Source of the DNA: Ursus arctos
Taxonomy: Eukaryota; Chordata; Mammalia; Carnivora; Ursidae
Assembly (NCBI RefSeq): GCF_023065955.2
Contig: NW_026623078.1
Span: forward strand, 9,744,199-9,808,198
DNA: 64,000 nt
Reading direction: 5' to 3'
In this document: piece after piece, positions 46,605-58,557 of the stretch
How the letters are laid out: each line of letters starts with the position of its first letter
Position numbering within the stretch: the stretch's first letter is position 1
The notes under the pieces: model-generated
The model's input: only the letters and a program-made list of their open reading frames with translations
What the model was told of the DNA's origin: nothing
The model's database searches: none
Made by a program: the position numbers and the translations under genes

Positions 46605-47222
46605 TGTCAGTTTGACCTGCTACAACAGAGTACAATAGACTGGGTGGCTTAAACAACAAATGTTTATTTCTCATAGTTCTGGAGGCTGGGAAGACCAAGA
46701 TTAAGGTGATAACAAGGTAGAATTAATTCAGAAGCCTCTTCACCTGGAATGTAACTGGCCACCATCTTTCTGTGTGCTCACATGACCTCTTTTTTTCTGC
46801 TTGTTTAGGGAGAGAGAAAGAATTCTGACCTCTTCTCTTCTTTTTTTTTTTTAAAGATTTTATTTATTTATTCGACAGAGACAGAGGCAGCCAGCAAGAG
46901 AGGGAACACAAGCAGGGGGAGTGGGAGAGGAAGAAGCAGGCTCATAGCGGAGGAGCCTGATGTGGGGCTCGATCCCATAACGCCAGGATCACGCCCTGAG
47001 CCGAAGGCAGATGCTTAACTGCTGTGCCACCCAGGCGCCCCTGTCCTCTTCTCTTCTTATAAGGATACTAACCCTATCATGGAAGTTCCACATTCATGAC
47101 CTTACTAAACCTAATGACTTCCCAATGGCTCTATTTCCAAATACTATCACATTGGACATTAGAGCCTCAAGACATGAATTGGGAGAGCAAGGCACAAACA
47201 TTCAGAATCTAACACACTTTCT
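46605..47222 (-). repeat. MLT1-like MaLR LTR split by a SINE
   Basis: The left part (46605-46840) has 'gacctgctacaacagagtacaatagactgggtggcttaaacaacaaatgtttatttctca' and 'tctggaggctggg'. After the SINE (46841-47040) the right part has 'cttataaggatactaaccctatcatgg', 'catgaccttactaaacctaatgac' and 'ctatttccaaatactatcacattgg'. Together they make one reverse-complement MLT1-like LTR. Its end near 47222 is approximate. Confidence 0.8.
46841..47040 (-). mobile_element. Young carnivore SINE in MLT1-like LTR
   Basis: Full-length minus-strand copy of the ggcacagc(a/g)g-type SINE. Duplications ctgacctcttctcttc (46825-46840) and ctgtcctcttctcttc (47041-47056) differ at one base. Good preservation suggests a recent insertion. 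Confidence 0.95.
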
Positions 47223-47680
47223 CAGTAATTTGTCCTATCCCTCTAAATTTTCTAGATTTTTAATAACTATCAGCTCATTCAAACTTTTGTTTCAGCTATT
47301 ATCAACAATAGACTAAAACTGTAATGCTTCTATACTTGTAAAACAAGAAAGAAAATAATCAAGTTAGTTTGCCAGTTTAATGTGCCTAGTAAAGATGGTG
47401 TGTTAGATAAATTGATGATATTATTTTTGTTGGAAGGCATATTATTAGTGTTCGATTTAGGTCAAACTTTATTAACTGGGCTTCAAATGTTGTGTGGGGC
47501 ATTGAACTAGGTAACACCTCATGTCATTATTAAATTCTTCGATTCAGGGATTCACTGAGCACCTATGATGACCATAATACTATGACTGGTACAAAGGGTC
47601 CTTGGAAGAATGATAGAAAAACAACAATTAATACTAGAATTAAATAGAAACATTGAAGTGGATACATGTTTGTGAAGTAT
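47223..47680. other. Unclassified stretch, no gene seen
   Basis: AT-rich with no recognised repeat or gene. Confidence 0.5.
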
Positions 47681-47749
47681 AGTCATACCTCATTTTATTG
47701 TGCTTCACTTTATTGTACTTTGCAAATATTGAATTTTTTTACAAATTTA

Positions 47750-48163
47750 AGGTTCAAGACTTCAGTAACTGCAGATATGGTAGAAATAGCAAGAGAACTA
47801 AAGTTAGAAGTGGATTCTGCAGGTGTGACTGAATTGCTGCAATCTCGTGATGAAACTTTAATGGGTGAGAAGTTGCTTCTTATGGATGGGCAAACAAAGT
47901 AGTTTCTTGAAGTGGAATCTACTCCTGGTGAACGTCCTGGCTGTGAAGATTGTTGAAATGACAAGAAAGGATTTATAATATTACATAAACTTAGTTGATA
48001 AAGCAGCAGCACGGTTTGAGAGGACTGACTCCAATTTGAAAGAAGTTCTAGTAAAATGGGTAAAATGCTATCAAGAAGCATCCTGTGCTACAGAGAAATC
48101 ATTTGTGAAAGGAAGAGTCATTTGATAAGGCAAATTTCTTTATTGTCATCTTGAAAGAAATTG
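47750..48163 (+). pseudogene. Tigger transposase C-terminal remnant (left part)
   Basis: The 78-codon frame ending at 47902 contains the acidic C-terminal tail of the Tigger transposase (FKTSVTADMVEIARELKLEV, VTELLQS). Later text (tacataaacttagttgataaagc, gagaaatcatttgtgaaagg) continues out of frame. The DDE catalytic core and DNA-binding domain are absent because of the internal deletion. It cannot act. Confidence 0.85.
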
Positions 48164-49485
48164 CGACTTATCTATTGGGAGCTTGAAAAGATGTGGAGTA
48201 GGAGAACCCTGAGCTCACCTGGTCCCATGTTTACAACTAGATATCACCCATATCAAAGTCAATAAACTGAAGAGCAATCAAAAGACAGGAAGAACAATCT
48301 CCACAACTAAATATAGAAAAGAAACTGCATCTGAAAGTTTAGAAATGAAGGTCATAAAGGCAGGGCGAGGCTGCCCACAGGAGGGAGGGAGCTGCATACA
48401 CAAAGAGGGCAGAGAAATGGGTCCTTGTACCAGGGAGTTCACAGAAGGAAGAATAACATCATAACATTTGGCTTCAAAAACCAGAGGGGCTGAATTCCAT
48501 GAGTTTGTAAAAGCAGTGGAATTTGGAGGCTGGAGTTTTAAAAGTCAGTTAACTTAGCACTGGGTGAGCCTGGAGGGTAAGTGATAGCTGAGTAACCATC
48601 CTTAAAGAGACAGCAGCCTGTGCTGAGAGGTAACATAAAAATGACAGTTTACACAACACTGAGAACAAATGGAAGATAACTCTCCTCATACTGATTTTAG
48701 AACATGTTGGGAAACTTCTTTGAAAATGAGGGAGCTGGCAGGAGTGACTTTTCTCCCCTGCTCCCAGCATAAACACAGAGCCACCTGAAGGAGATGGTGC
48801 TGTGCAGACACTACTTAGCTAACATGCTAGCGGTGAGCCAAGCACACAAATTCTCCTGAGGACTCACCCATTTCAAACCTGTTAGACTGGCCCTGGAGTA
48901 GGGCAAATTTATTAGTGTTTGCACCCTGCTCAGCCTCTGGGTGCACAGCTGCCTCCACACAACCTATGCAGCTGCCAATGGCACCCAGCTGCTGCATCAC
49001 ACCCAGCCTCACACCCCCTGTTACTCCAGTGCACAACCCCCAGCAGCGGCACCACTTCAGGAAATCTGACATAGGACTAATGGCCCAATGCAAATTTTGC
49101 TAATACCACCACTCTACTCCCAAGTTCTCTGGTAGGCACACCCTTTCAGAGCTAGCCTGCTTGGGTCCCACTAAGACCAGAGAGAGCAAACACAGCCCAC
49201 AACCAAGACAGTCAGTGCAGACAACTGCAGTGAAAGGAAAAGTGACTCAGACACAACAGCAGGACATAACAAACAGACATAGGATATTCTCCTAAATCTG
49301 GTGAACAGCAGACAGTCTAGGACCTCTTCATAAAGTCACTGCTTTCAAGAGCAGAAGATAAGCTGACTTTCTTAACACAGAGAAATACACACAGAAAGGC
49401 AGACAAAATGAGGAGACAGAAAAATTTATCCCAAAGGGAAGAATAGGGCATAACCAAAGATCTAAGTGGAACAGATATAAATAAC

Positions 49486-50283
49486 ATGCATGATAAAGAA
49501 TTTAAGGCAATAATCATAAGGACAGACACTAGATTTGAGAAAAGAGTACAAGACATGAGCAAGAAGCTTAACACAGAGATAAGGAATAACATAGCAGAGA
49601 TAAAGGGCTTCATAAATGAAATGGGAAACACACTCGATGGAATAAACAGCAGGAGGGAAGAAGCAAAGCAACAAATTGGTGACCTAAAAGACAGGGTAAT
49701 GGGAAGTAATGAAGCTGAACAAAAGAAAGAAAAAATTGTGTAAAAGAAGAATAAACTTAGGGAACTCAGTGACTCCATCAAATGTAATAACATTTGCATT
49801 ATAGGAGTCCCAGAAGAAAAGAGAGAAAGGGAGCAGAAAATTTATTTGAAGAAATAGTAGCTGAAAACGTCCCTAATCTGGGGAAGGAAAGAGACATCCA
49901 GACTCAGAGGCACAGAGAACTTGCATCAAAATCAACAAAGGCAGACAAACACCAAGATATAATGCAATCAAGCTGGCAAAATATGGTAATAAAGAAAAAA
50001 AAATTTAAAGCAGCAAGACAAAAGAAGTTCATAACTTACAAGGGAAATCCATAACCCTAGCAGGAGATTTTCAAAAGAAACTTTGCAAGCTAAAAAGGAG
50101 TGGCAATATATATTCAAAGTGCTGAATGGGAAAAATCTGTAGCCAAGAATATTCTATCCAGCAAGGCTCATTTAGGAATAGAAGGAGAGATAGAGTTTCC
50201 TAGACAAACAAAAACTGAAGGAGTGCATGACCACTAATCTAGCCCTGCAAAAAATATTAAAGGGGACTGTTTGAAAGGAAAGG
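49486..50283 (+). pseudogene. L1-B ORF1 remnant
   Basis: The plus frame 49486-49743 gives the coiled-coil part (MHDKEFKAIIIRTDTRFEK, IAEIKGFINEMGNTLDGI). The frame 49794-50054 gives RRM/C-terminal-domain remnants (LFEEIVAENVPNLGKE, AARQKKFITYKG). A stop at 49741 and frameshifts separate them. ORF1p is the RNA-binding chaperone of L1; this copy is dead. Confidence 0.85.
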
Positions 50284-51102
50284 AGAGAACAAAAGAGAGA
50301 CAAATTATTAAATTAGGAAACACAAAAGCAGTAAATATGAATATTTCTATAAAAAAATCTATAAAATATTTCTATAAAAAAAAATCAATCAAGGAACTCA
50401 CAAAATAAAAGGATATAAAATATACTAACATTTACCTAAAATGTGGAGAGAAGAGGAGAAAAGAATGGGTTCAAACATAGAAAACCATCAACTTAATATA
50501 GTCTGCTATATGTAGAAGAGGTTATATACAAACCTCATGGTAACTGTATATCAAAAATCACTAAAAATATGCAAAGAATAAAGAGAAAGGATTCCAAATC
50601 TATCACTGAATAAAATAAGCAAAACATGGAAGAAGAAATCAAGGAAAGATCAGAGAAAATCTTCACAACCACAAAGCAAGTAAACTGGCAATAAATACAT
50701 ATTTATCAATTTAATTACTTTGACTATAAGTAGACTAAATGTTCCAATCAAAAGACATAGTGTGACAGATGGATTTAAAAACAAGACCCATCTATATGCT
50801 GCCTACAAGAGACTCATCTCAGACCTAAAGTCACCTGAGGATTGAAAGGGAGGGCATGGTGAAACATCTATCATGCAAATGGATGTCAAAAGAGAGGTGG
50901 AGTAGAAACACTTATATAAGACAAAAGATTTTAAAAGACTGTAATAAAAGACAAAGGACACTATATAATAAAGAGGGGACAATCCAACAAGAAGATATAA
51001 TAATTGTAAATTGCACCCAACATAGGAGCACTCACATAAAACAGTTAATATTAAACATGAAGTAACTAATTGATAGTAATACAACAAGAGTCAGGGACTT
51101 TA

Positions 51103-51118
51103 TTTTTTAAAAAACGTT

Positions 51119-51157
<39 letters not shown>

Positions 51158-51324
51158 TTTGACAGAGAGATACCACAAGTAGGCAGAGTCGTATACAGAT
51201 AGAGAGGGAGAAGCAGGCTCCCTGCTGATCAGGGAGCCCAACGTGGAGTTCAATCCCAGGACCCTAGGATCAGGACCCAAGCAGAAGGCAGATGGCTTAA
51301 CCGTCTAAATCACTCAGGTGCCCC
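51103..51324 (-). mobile_element. Carnivore SINE in L1-B
   Basis: Minus-strand copy with an expanded (TTTA)n tail at about 51117-51160 on plus. The body and head are diverged (ctcaggtgcccc at the right). Approximate duplications ..tcagggacttta (to 51102) and ..ccaaggacttta (to 51339) flank it. Confidence 0.92.
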
Positions 51325-53343
51325 AAGCCAAGGACTTTAACAGCCCACTTACATCAACGCACAAATCATCTAAACACAAAATCAATAAGAAAATGATGCT
51401 TTTAATGACACACAGGAACAGATGGATTTAACAGTATATTCAAAGCAGTCCATTCCTAAAACAGCAGAATACACATTCTTTTCAAGTGCTCACAGAGCAT
51501 TCTCCAGAAGAGATCTCTAAGTAGCCCACAAAACAAGCCTTAACAAATTCAAGAAGATTGAAAGTATACCATGCATCTTTCCTATCACAATGCTATGGAA
51601 CTGGAAATCAGCCATAAGAAAAAAGCTGGAATGACTGCGAATACATGAAGGTTAAATAAAATGGCACTAAACAATCATTAGGCCAACCAGGATATAAAAG
51701 AAGAAGAATAAACAATACATGGAAACAAATGAAAAAGGAAACATGATGGTCCAAAACTTTTGGGATGCAGCAAAAGTGGTCCTAAGAGGAAAGTTTATAG
51801 CAATACAGGCTTACCAAAAGAAGCAAGAAAAATCTCAAATAAACAGCCTAACCTTACACCTAAAGGAGCTAGAAAAAGAACAACAAAGCATAAGGTCAAC
51901 GGAAGGATGGAAATAATAAAGAATATAGCAGAAATCAATGATATAGAAACTAAAGAAAAAAAACACTAGAAGAGATCAAGGAAACCAGGAGCTGGTTCTA
52001 TGAAAATATCAATATAAGAAAAACCTTTAGCCAGACTTATCAAGAAAAGAAGAAACAGGACTTAAATAAATAAAACCATAAGCGAGAGAGGAGAAATTGC
52101 AATCAACACCACAGAAATACAAACAACTATTAGAGAACATTATGAAAAATTACACGTCAACAAATTGGACAACCTGGAAGAAATGGGTAAGTTTCTAGAA
52201 ATATATAACTACCACAACTGAAACAGGAAGAAATAGAAAACCTGAACAGACAGATAAGCAGCAAAAAATTGCATCGGTAATCAAAAAACTCCCAACAAAC
52301 AGAAGTCCAGGAACAGATGGCTTCGCAGGTGAATTCTACTAAACCTTTAAAGAAGAGTTAATACCCAGTCTTCTCAAAAAAAAAATACCTAGTCTTCTCA
52401 AACTATTCTGAAAAATAGAAAAGGAAGGAAAACTTCCAAATTCATTCTGTAAAGCCAACATTACCCTGATACCCAAACCGGATAAAGACACTACTAAAAA
52501 AGAGAACTATAGGCCAATATCTCTGATGATATAGATGCAAAAATCCTCAACAAGATACTAGCAAACTGAATTCAACAATACACTAAAAAAATCACTCACC
52601 ATGATCAAGTGGGATTGATTCCTGGGTTGCAAGGGTGGTTTAATATCTTTAAATCAATCAACAGTGTATATTACATAAATAAGAGAAGGGATAAGAACCG
52701 TATATCATTTCGACAGACACAGAAAAAGCATTTGACAAAATACAACATCCATTCATGATAAACACCCTCAACAAAGTAGTTCAACATAATAAAGGCCTTA
52801 TATGAAAAGTGCTCGGCTAACAATCATCTTCAATGGAAAAACTGATTTTTTTCCCTAAAGTTATAAAAAAGACAAGGACGTTCACTCTCACCACTTTTAT
52901 TCAACATAGTACTGGAAGTCGTAGCCACAGCAATCAGACAAGAGAAATGAATAAAAGGCATCCAAATAGGTAAGGGAGAAGTAAAATTTTCACTATTTAC
53001 AGATGACATGCTATTATATACAGAAAACCCTAAAAACTCTACCAAAAAGGTGCTAGAACTAATACACAAATTCAGTAAAGTTGCTGGATACAAAATCAAT
53101 GTACAAAAATCTGTTGCATTTCTGTATGCCAATAATGAAGCAGCAGAAAGAGATTAAGAAAGCAACACCAGTTACAATTGCACCAAAACTCATCAGGTAC
53201 CTAGGAATAAACCTAACCAAAGAGGTGAAAGCCCTGTACTCTGAAAACTATACAACACTGATGAAGAAAAGGAAAATAACACACAGAAACGGAAAGAAAT
53301 TCCATGCTCATGTATTGAATTAACAGTATTGTTAAAATGTCTA

Positions 53344-53556
53344 GGGGTGCCTGGGTGGCTCAGTTGATTAAACATCTGCCTTTGGCTCAGGTCATGATCC
53401 TGTGGTCCTGGGATTGAGCCCTGCATCAGGCTCCCTGCTCAAAAGGGAGCCTGCTTCTCCCTCTCTCCACCCCTGCTTGTGCTCTCTCTCACTATCTCTC
53501 TCTCCTTCTCAAATAAATAAAATCTTTTTAAAATATTAAAAGAAAAATAAAAAAAT
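53344..53556 (+). mobile_element. Carnivore SINE in L1-B ORF2
   Basis: Head ggggtgcctgggtggctcagttg, body with 'ctccctgctcaaaagggagcctgcttctccctctc', tail ataaaatcttttt plus A-rich text. Duplications aaaatgtcta (53334-53343) and aaaatatcta (53557-53566) differ at one base. Confidence 0.93.
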
Positions 53557-54331
53557 AAAATATCTATACTACCCAAAGCAATCTACACATTTAATGCAAT
53601 CCCTATCAAAATACCACCAGCATTTTTCACAGAACTAGAACAAACAATCTTAAAATTTGTATGGAACCTCAGAAGATCCCGAATAGCCAAAGCAATCTTG
53701 AAAAAGAAAAGTAAAGCTGGAGCATGACAATTCCAGACTTGAGGGTATATTACAAAGCTATAGTCATCCAAATAGTATAATACTAGCACAAAAATAAACA
53801 CATAGATCAGGGGAACAGAATAGAAAACCCAGAAATAAACCCACAACTGTATGATCAATTGATCTTCAACAAAATAAGAAAGAATATCCAATGGAAAAAG
53901 ACAGTCTCTTTAACAAAAAAAGGTGTTGGGAAAACTAGACAGCCACATGCAAAAGAATGAAACTCAACAACTTTCTTACCATACACAAACATAAATTCAG
54001 AGTGAGTTATAGACCTAGAATGAGACCTGAAACCATAAAAATCCTACAAGAGAGCTCAGGCAGTAATTTCTTTGACATCAGCCGTAGCAACTTCTTACTA
54101 GATGTGTCTCCTGAAGCAAGGGCGCAAAAGCAAAAATAAACCATTGGGACTCCATTGAAATAAAAACTTCTCCACAGCAAAGGAAACAATCAACAAAACT
54201 GAAGGGTTAACTACAGAATAGGAGAAGTTATTTGCAAATGACAAATCTAATAAAGGGTTATTATCCAAAATATATAAAGAAATTATACAACTCAAGATTC
54301 AAAAAACAAATAATCCAATTTAAAAAAATGG

Positions 54332-55497
54332 GCATTTCTGTGATGTTGGTTATGATCTCTCCTCCTTCATTCATAATTTTATTTATTTGGGTCCTTTCTC
54401 TTTTCATTTTGGTAAGTCTGGCTAGGGGGGTTATCACTTTTATTAGTTCTTTCAAACAACTGGCTCCTAGTTTCACTGATCTGTTCTACTATTATTTTGC
54501 TTGTTTGTTTCTATATCATTTCTCTCTGATCTTTGTTATTTCCCTTCTTCTGCTGGCTTTAGTCTTTATTTGCTGTTTCTTTCCTAGCTCTTATAGGTGC
54601 AAGGTTAAGTTGTGTATTTGAGACTTCCCTTGCTTTTTGAGGTGATTGCTCTTCACTTCATCCTAAAAGTTTTGGACTGTCATGGCTTCATTTTCATTTG
54701 TTTCCATGTATTTCTTTGTTTCTTCTTTAATTTCCAGTTGATCCATTCATTCTTTTGTAGGATGTTCTTTTCCATGTATTTGTGGTCTTTCCAAATTTTT
54801 TCTTGTGTTTAACTTCAATTTTCATACCATTGTGGTCTGAAAATATGCAAGGTATGATTTCAATCTTTTTGGACTTTTTGAGGTCTGATTTGTGACCCAG
54901 TATGTGCTCTTGAAAAGAATGTGTATTGTGCTGTTTTAGGATGAAATGTTCTTAATATATCTGTTAAGACAGTCTGGTCCAGTGTGTCGTTCAAAGCCAT
55001 TGTTTCCTTGTTGATTTTCTGCTTAGATAATCTGTCCATTGCTGTAGGTGAGGTGTTAAAGTCCCCTGTTGTTATCAATGAGTTTCTTTATGTTTGTTAT
55101 TAACGGATTTATATATGTGGGGGCTCCCAAGTTGGGTGCATAAATATTTACAATTGCTAGATCTTGTTATCCAATTCCTTCATTATGATACAGCACCCTT
55201 CAACATCTCCTGTTACAGTCTGGTTTAATATCTATTTGGTCTGGGGGCACCTGGGTGGCTCAGTTGGTTAAGTGTCTACCTTCAGCTCAGGTCATGATCT
55301 CAGGGACCTGGGATCGAGCCCTGCGATGGGTCCCTGCTCAGTGGGGAATTTGCTTCTCCTCCTCCCTCCCCCAGCGTGTGCTTGCTCACTCTCTCTCTCA
55401 CTCACTTTCTCTTAAATAAACAAAATCTTTAAAAAAATAAAAAGATAAAAAATCTATTTGTCTGGTATAAGCATTGCAACTCTAGTGTTCTTTTGAT
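54332..55497 (-). pseudogene. L1-C inverted ORF2 segment (EN to RT start)
   Basis: Minus-strand frames carry GDFNTSPTAMDRLSKQKINK and LRTFHPKTAQYTFFSRAHT (54860-55078). These are endonuclease motifs including the D-x-N catalytic loop. The 54261-54476 frame carries the RT-proximal NEGGEIITNITEM text. A SINE at 55244-55451 cuts the endonuclease part. It is out of order relative to the 3' part and cannot be translated as ORF2. Confidence 0.85.
55244..55451 (+). mobile_element. Carnivore SINE in inverted part of L1-C
   Basis: Head ggggcacctgggtggctcagttgg, 'gatctcagggacctgggatcgagccctg', CT-rich body, aaataaacaaaatctttaaa tail. Duplications atctatttggtctg (55230-55243) and atctatttgtctg (55452-55464) differ by one base. 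Confidence 0.93.
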
Positions 55498-56624
55498 AAA
55501 TAGCCAAAGCAATCTTAAAAAAGAAAAGCATAGCTGGCAGCATCGCAATTTTGGACTTCAATCTATATTACAAAATGGTGGTCATCATCATAGTACGGCA
55601 CTGGCACAAAAACAGACACATGAATCATTGGAACATAATAGTAAACCCAGAAATGGACCCACAACTATACAGTCAACTAATCTTTCACAAAGCAGGAAAG
55701 AATAACCAATGGAAAAAAAAGTCTCTTCAACAAATGGTGTTAGAAAAACATGTAGCAACATGCAGAGGAATGACAGTGGACCACTTAATTATACCATACA
55801 CAAAAATAAATTCAAAATGGATGAAAAACTTAAATGTGAGACAGGAAACCATCAAAATACTAAAGGAGAACACAGGCAGTAACCTCTTTGATATTGGCCA
55901 TAGCAACTTCTTACTAGACATGTCACCAGAGGCAAGGGAAACAAAAATAAAAATGAATTATTCAGACTTTATCAATATGAAAACTTTTACACAGCAAAGA
56001 AAACAATCAACAAAACAAAAAGGCAACCTACATAATGGGAGAAGTTATTTGCAAAGAACATATCTGATAAAGGTTTAGTATCCAAAATATGTAAGAACCT
56101 ATCAAACACAACACCCATAAAACAAATAATCCAGTTAAGAAATGGACAGAAGACATGAACTGACATTTTCCCAAAAAGACATGCAAATGGCTATAGACAC
56201 ATGAATAGATTCTCAACATCACTCATCACCAATACAAATCAAAATAATGACAGGATATCACCTTATACCAGTCAGAATGGCTAAAATTAACAACACAGGA
56301 AACAACAGGTGTTGGTGAGGATGTGGAGAAAGGGGAACACTCTCACACTGTTGGTGGGAATGCAAGCTGGTGCAGCCACTCGGGAAAACAGTGTGGAGGT
56401 TCCTCAAAAAGTTAAAAATAGAGCTATATAGAACTATGCTACAACCCAGCAATTGCACTACTAGGTACTTGCCTAGTAGAATACAAAAAGAATAAAATGT
56501 AAAAATATTGATTTGAAGGAGCATATGCACCCTAATGTTTATAGCAGCATTATCAACAATAGCCAAATTATGGAAAGAATCCAAATGTAAATCGACTGAT
56601 GAATGGATAAAGAAGAGGAGAGAA

Positions 56625-56655
<31 letters not shown>

Positions 56656-57026
56656 GGAATATTATTCATCCATCAAAAGAATATCTTGTGGTTTATAATG
56701 CCATGGATGGAGTTAGTGTTTTATGATAAAGGAAATAAGTTAGAGAAAGACAAATGCCATATGATTTCCTTCATATGTGGAATTTAAGAAAAAAAAACAG
56801 ATGAACATAGGGAAAGGAAGAAAAAAAAGAAAGAAAGGGAGGCACTAGAGAACTAATCGAGGGTTGCTGGAGGGGAGGTGGATGATGGATGAAGAGCACT
56901 TGTGATGAACACTGGGTGTTTTATGTAGGTGAAGAATCACTAAATTCTACTCTTGAAACCAATATTACACTGTATGTTAAATAACTAGAATTTAAATAAA
57001 AACTTGAATCAAAATAAAAATAAAAA
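55498..57026 (+). pseudogene. L1-C ORF2 C-terminus and 3'UTR
   Basis: The frame 55551-56078 encodes the ORF2 C-terminal region ([34 protein letters not shown]). Later text gives the Cys-rich end around 56340-56400 and the 3'UTR to an A-rich end. A (TG)n run at 56625-56652 sits in the 3' part. One or more indels break the frame after 56078. Confidence 0.85.
56625..56652. repeat. (TG)n in L1-C 3' region
   Basis: About 14 TG units just before aatggaatattattcatccatc, the L1 tail text. L1-B has a longer TG run at the equivalent place (57482-57536). Confidence 0.93.
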
Positions 57027-57478
57027 ATTTTAGACATGCACAGATATTTCTCCAAAGAAGACATCCAGATGGCTAACAGACAAAAAAAAAGATGTTCATC
57101 AACACTTACCATCAGGGAAATGCATATCAAAACTACAATGAGATATCATGTCAAACCTGTCAGGATGTCTAAATTCAACACCACATAAAACAACAGGTGT
57201 TGGCAAGATGTGGAAGAAAAAAGGAACACTCATGCAGTTGGTGGCAATGCAAAGTAGTGCAACCACTGTGGAAAACAGTATGGAGATTCCTCAAAAACTT
57301 AAAAATAGAATTACTCTACAGATTTAGTAATCATATGACTGGATATTTACCCAAAGAATATGAAAATACAGATTCAAAGAGATATATGCACCCCTATGTT
57401 TATAGAAGCATTATTTACAATAGTCAAGATACAGAAGCAGCCCAAGTGTTCCATCAATTGATGAATGAATAAAGAAGA

Positions 57479-57481
<3 letters not shown>

Positions 57482-57528
<47 letters not shown>

Positions 57529-57536
57529 ATGTGTGT
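57482..57536. repeat. (TG)n in L1-B 3' region
   Basis: More than 20 TG units with a CATG break, followed by TGTATATG text. It lies at the same L1 position as the run at 56625-56652. Confidence 0.95.
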
Positions 57537-57959
57537 ATGTATATGTATGCATTTTATACACAGGTACACACTGGAGTATTGTTCAGCCATAAAAAAAATG
57601 AAATCTTTCCAATTTCAATGACATGGATGGAGTTAAAGATTATACTGCTAAGTGAAATGAGTCAGTCAAAGACAAATACCATATGATTTTACTCATATAT
57701 GGAATTTAAGAAACTAAACAAATGAGCAAAGGGAAAAGTGTGAGAGAACCCAAGAAACAAACTCTTAATTATAGAAAACAAACTCATAGTTACTATGGGG
57801 GGGGGGATGAGTTAAATAGGTGATGGGTTAAGGTTGTGATGAGCATAAGGTGATGTATGGAAGTGTTGTCACTATACTGTACACCTGAAACTAATATAAC
57901 ACTGTATGTTAACTAGAATTAAAATTCAAACAAACAAAAAGACCACTTTTCTCTCTCTT

Positions 57960-58165
57960 TTTAAAAGATTTATCTATTTATTTTAGGTAGAGAGAGAGAA
58001 AGAGAGAACATGAGTGATAGAGGTAGAGGGAGAGAGAGAATCCAAAGCAGACTCCATGCTGAGTGCATAGCCCTGTGTGGGGCTTGATCTCACGACCCTG
58101 AGATCATGACCTGAGCCAAAACCAAGAGTCAGGTGCTTAACCAACTGGGCCACCCAGGCACCCCC
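57960..58165 (-). mobile_element. Carnivore SINE at L1-B 3' end
   Basis: Minus-strand copy with the tail side 'taaaagatttatctatttattttagg', GA-rich body, 'gggcttgatctcacgaccctgagatcatgacc' and the head 'gggccacccaggcacccc'. The older text form (accaagagtcaggtgctt) marks an older SINEC subtype. Duplication is unclear. Confidence 0.92.
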
Positions 58166-58557
58166 CAAAAAACATTTATCTCTTAGTGAAAGAAAATAAA
58201 TACATTGAAAGAATAAAATCAAAATAAAAGAAATTGTCCAGCCTCCTCAACCCTCAGCAACCACCACCCTCATCAGTCAGCAGCCCTCAATATAGAGTCA
58301 AGTCCCTCCACCAGCAAAAAGATTACAACTCCATGAGCTCAGATTGTAGTTAGCAATTTTTAGCAATAAAGTATTTTTTAATTAAAGTGTACACATTGGT
58401 TTTTAAATGTAAGAGTATTGCACACTTACCAGACTGCAGTATGGTATAAACATAAGTTTTATATGCACTGGGAAAGTAAAAACTTTTTATCTTATTCTGA
58501 TATTTGCCTTATTGTGATGGTTTGGAACTGAATCCACACTATTTCGGAGGTGTCCCT

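Larger units (their letters stand above)
54332..57026 (+). mobile_element. L1-C: 5'-inverted (twin-primed) L1 inside L1-B
   Basis: The segment 54332-55497 is L1 ORF2 endonuclease-to-RT sequence in minus orientation. Its left end is RT N-terminal (MNEGGEIITN on minus) and its right end is in the endonuclease (a remnant of the QKKAGVAILISD region). At about 55498 it joins plus-oriented ORF2 C-terminal sequence and 3'UTR, ending in an A-rich tail at about 57026. The 3'-more part of the inverted piece lies outward and the 5'-more part at the junction, the arrangement expected from twin priming. L1-B resumes as tagacatgcacagatatttctccaaag. A clear duplication was not identified. Confidence 0.82.
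50690..57700 (+). pseudogene. L1-B ORF2 remnant, several interruptions
   Basis: Endonuclease text starts near 50690 (TYLSI...) and runs to 52000. RT text includes the catalytic F-T-D-D at 52996-53007 followed by [11 protein letters not shown]. The C-terminal part continues at 53557-54331 and, after L1-C, at 57027-57700 ([18 protein letters not shown] at about 57265-57318). Stops and indels are frequent in every segment. SINEs and L1-C break the frame further. Confidence 0.85.
48164..58226 (+). mobile_element. Old carnivore-lineage L1 (L1-B), near full length
   Basis: A plus-strand L1 with the 10-bp duplication aaagaaattg on both sides, sitting in Tigger1. Parts in order: 5'UTR 48164-49450, ORF1 remnant 49486-50283, ORF2 remnant from about 50690, and 3'UTR to about 57945 followed by a SINE and an A-rich tail to 58226. 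SINEs at 51103-51324, 53344-53556 and 57960-58165 and the inverted L1-C at 54332-57026 interrupt it. Many stops and indels show it is much older than L1-D. Confidence 0.82.
47681..58557 (+). mobile_element. Tigger1-type DNA transposon, split by L1-B
   Basis: The left terminus reads agtcatacctcattttattgtgcttcac and the right terminus ends ..ttattgtgatggtttggaactgaatcc...cggaggtgtccc, the inverted ends of a Tigger1 (pogo/Tc1-mariner) element next to TA. Only 47681-48163 and 58237-58557 are transposon. About 70 bp after the left end the sequence jumps to the transposase C-terminus, so most of the transposase was already deleted (MITE-like). L1-B occupies the gap, with the 10-bp duplication aaagaaattg at 48154-48163 and 58227-58236. 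Confidence 0.88.

Noticed and set aside
48827..49103. Cys/Ala/Pro-rich frames on both strands
   Set aside because: They fall in the L1-B 5'UTR and show no domain; GC-richer composition explains the open frames.
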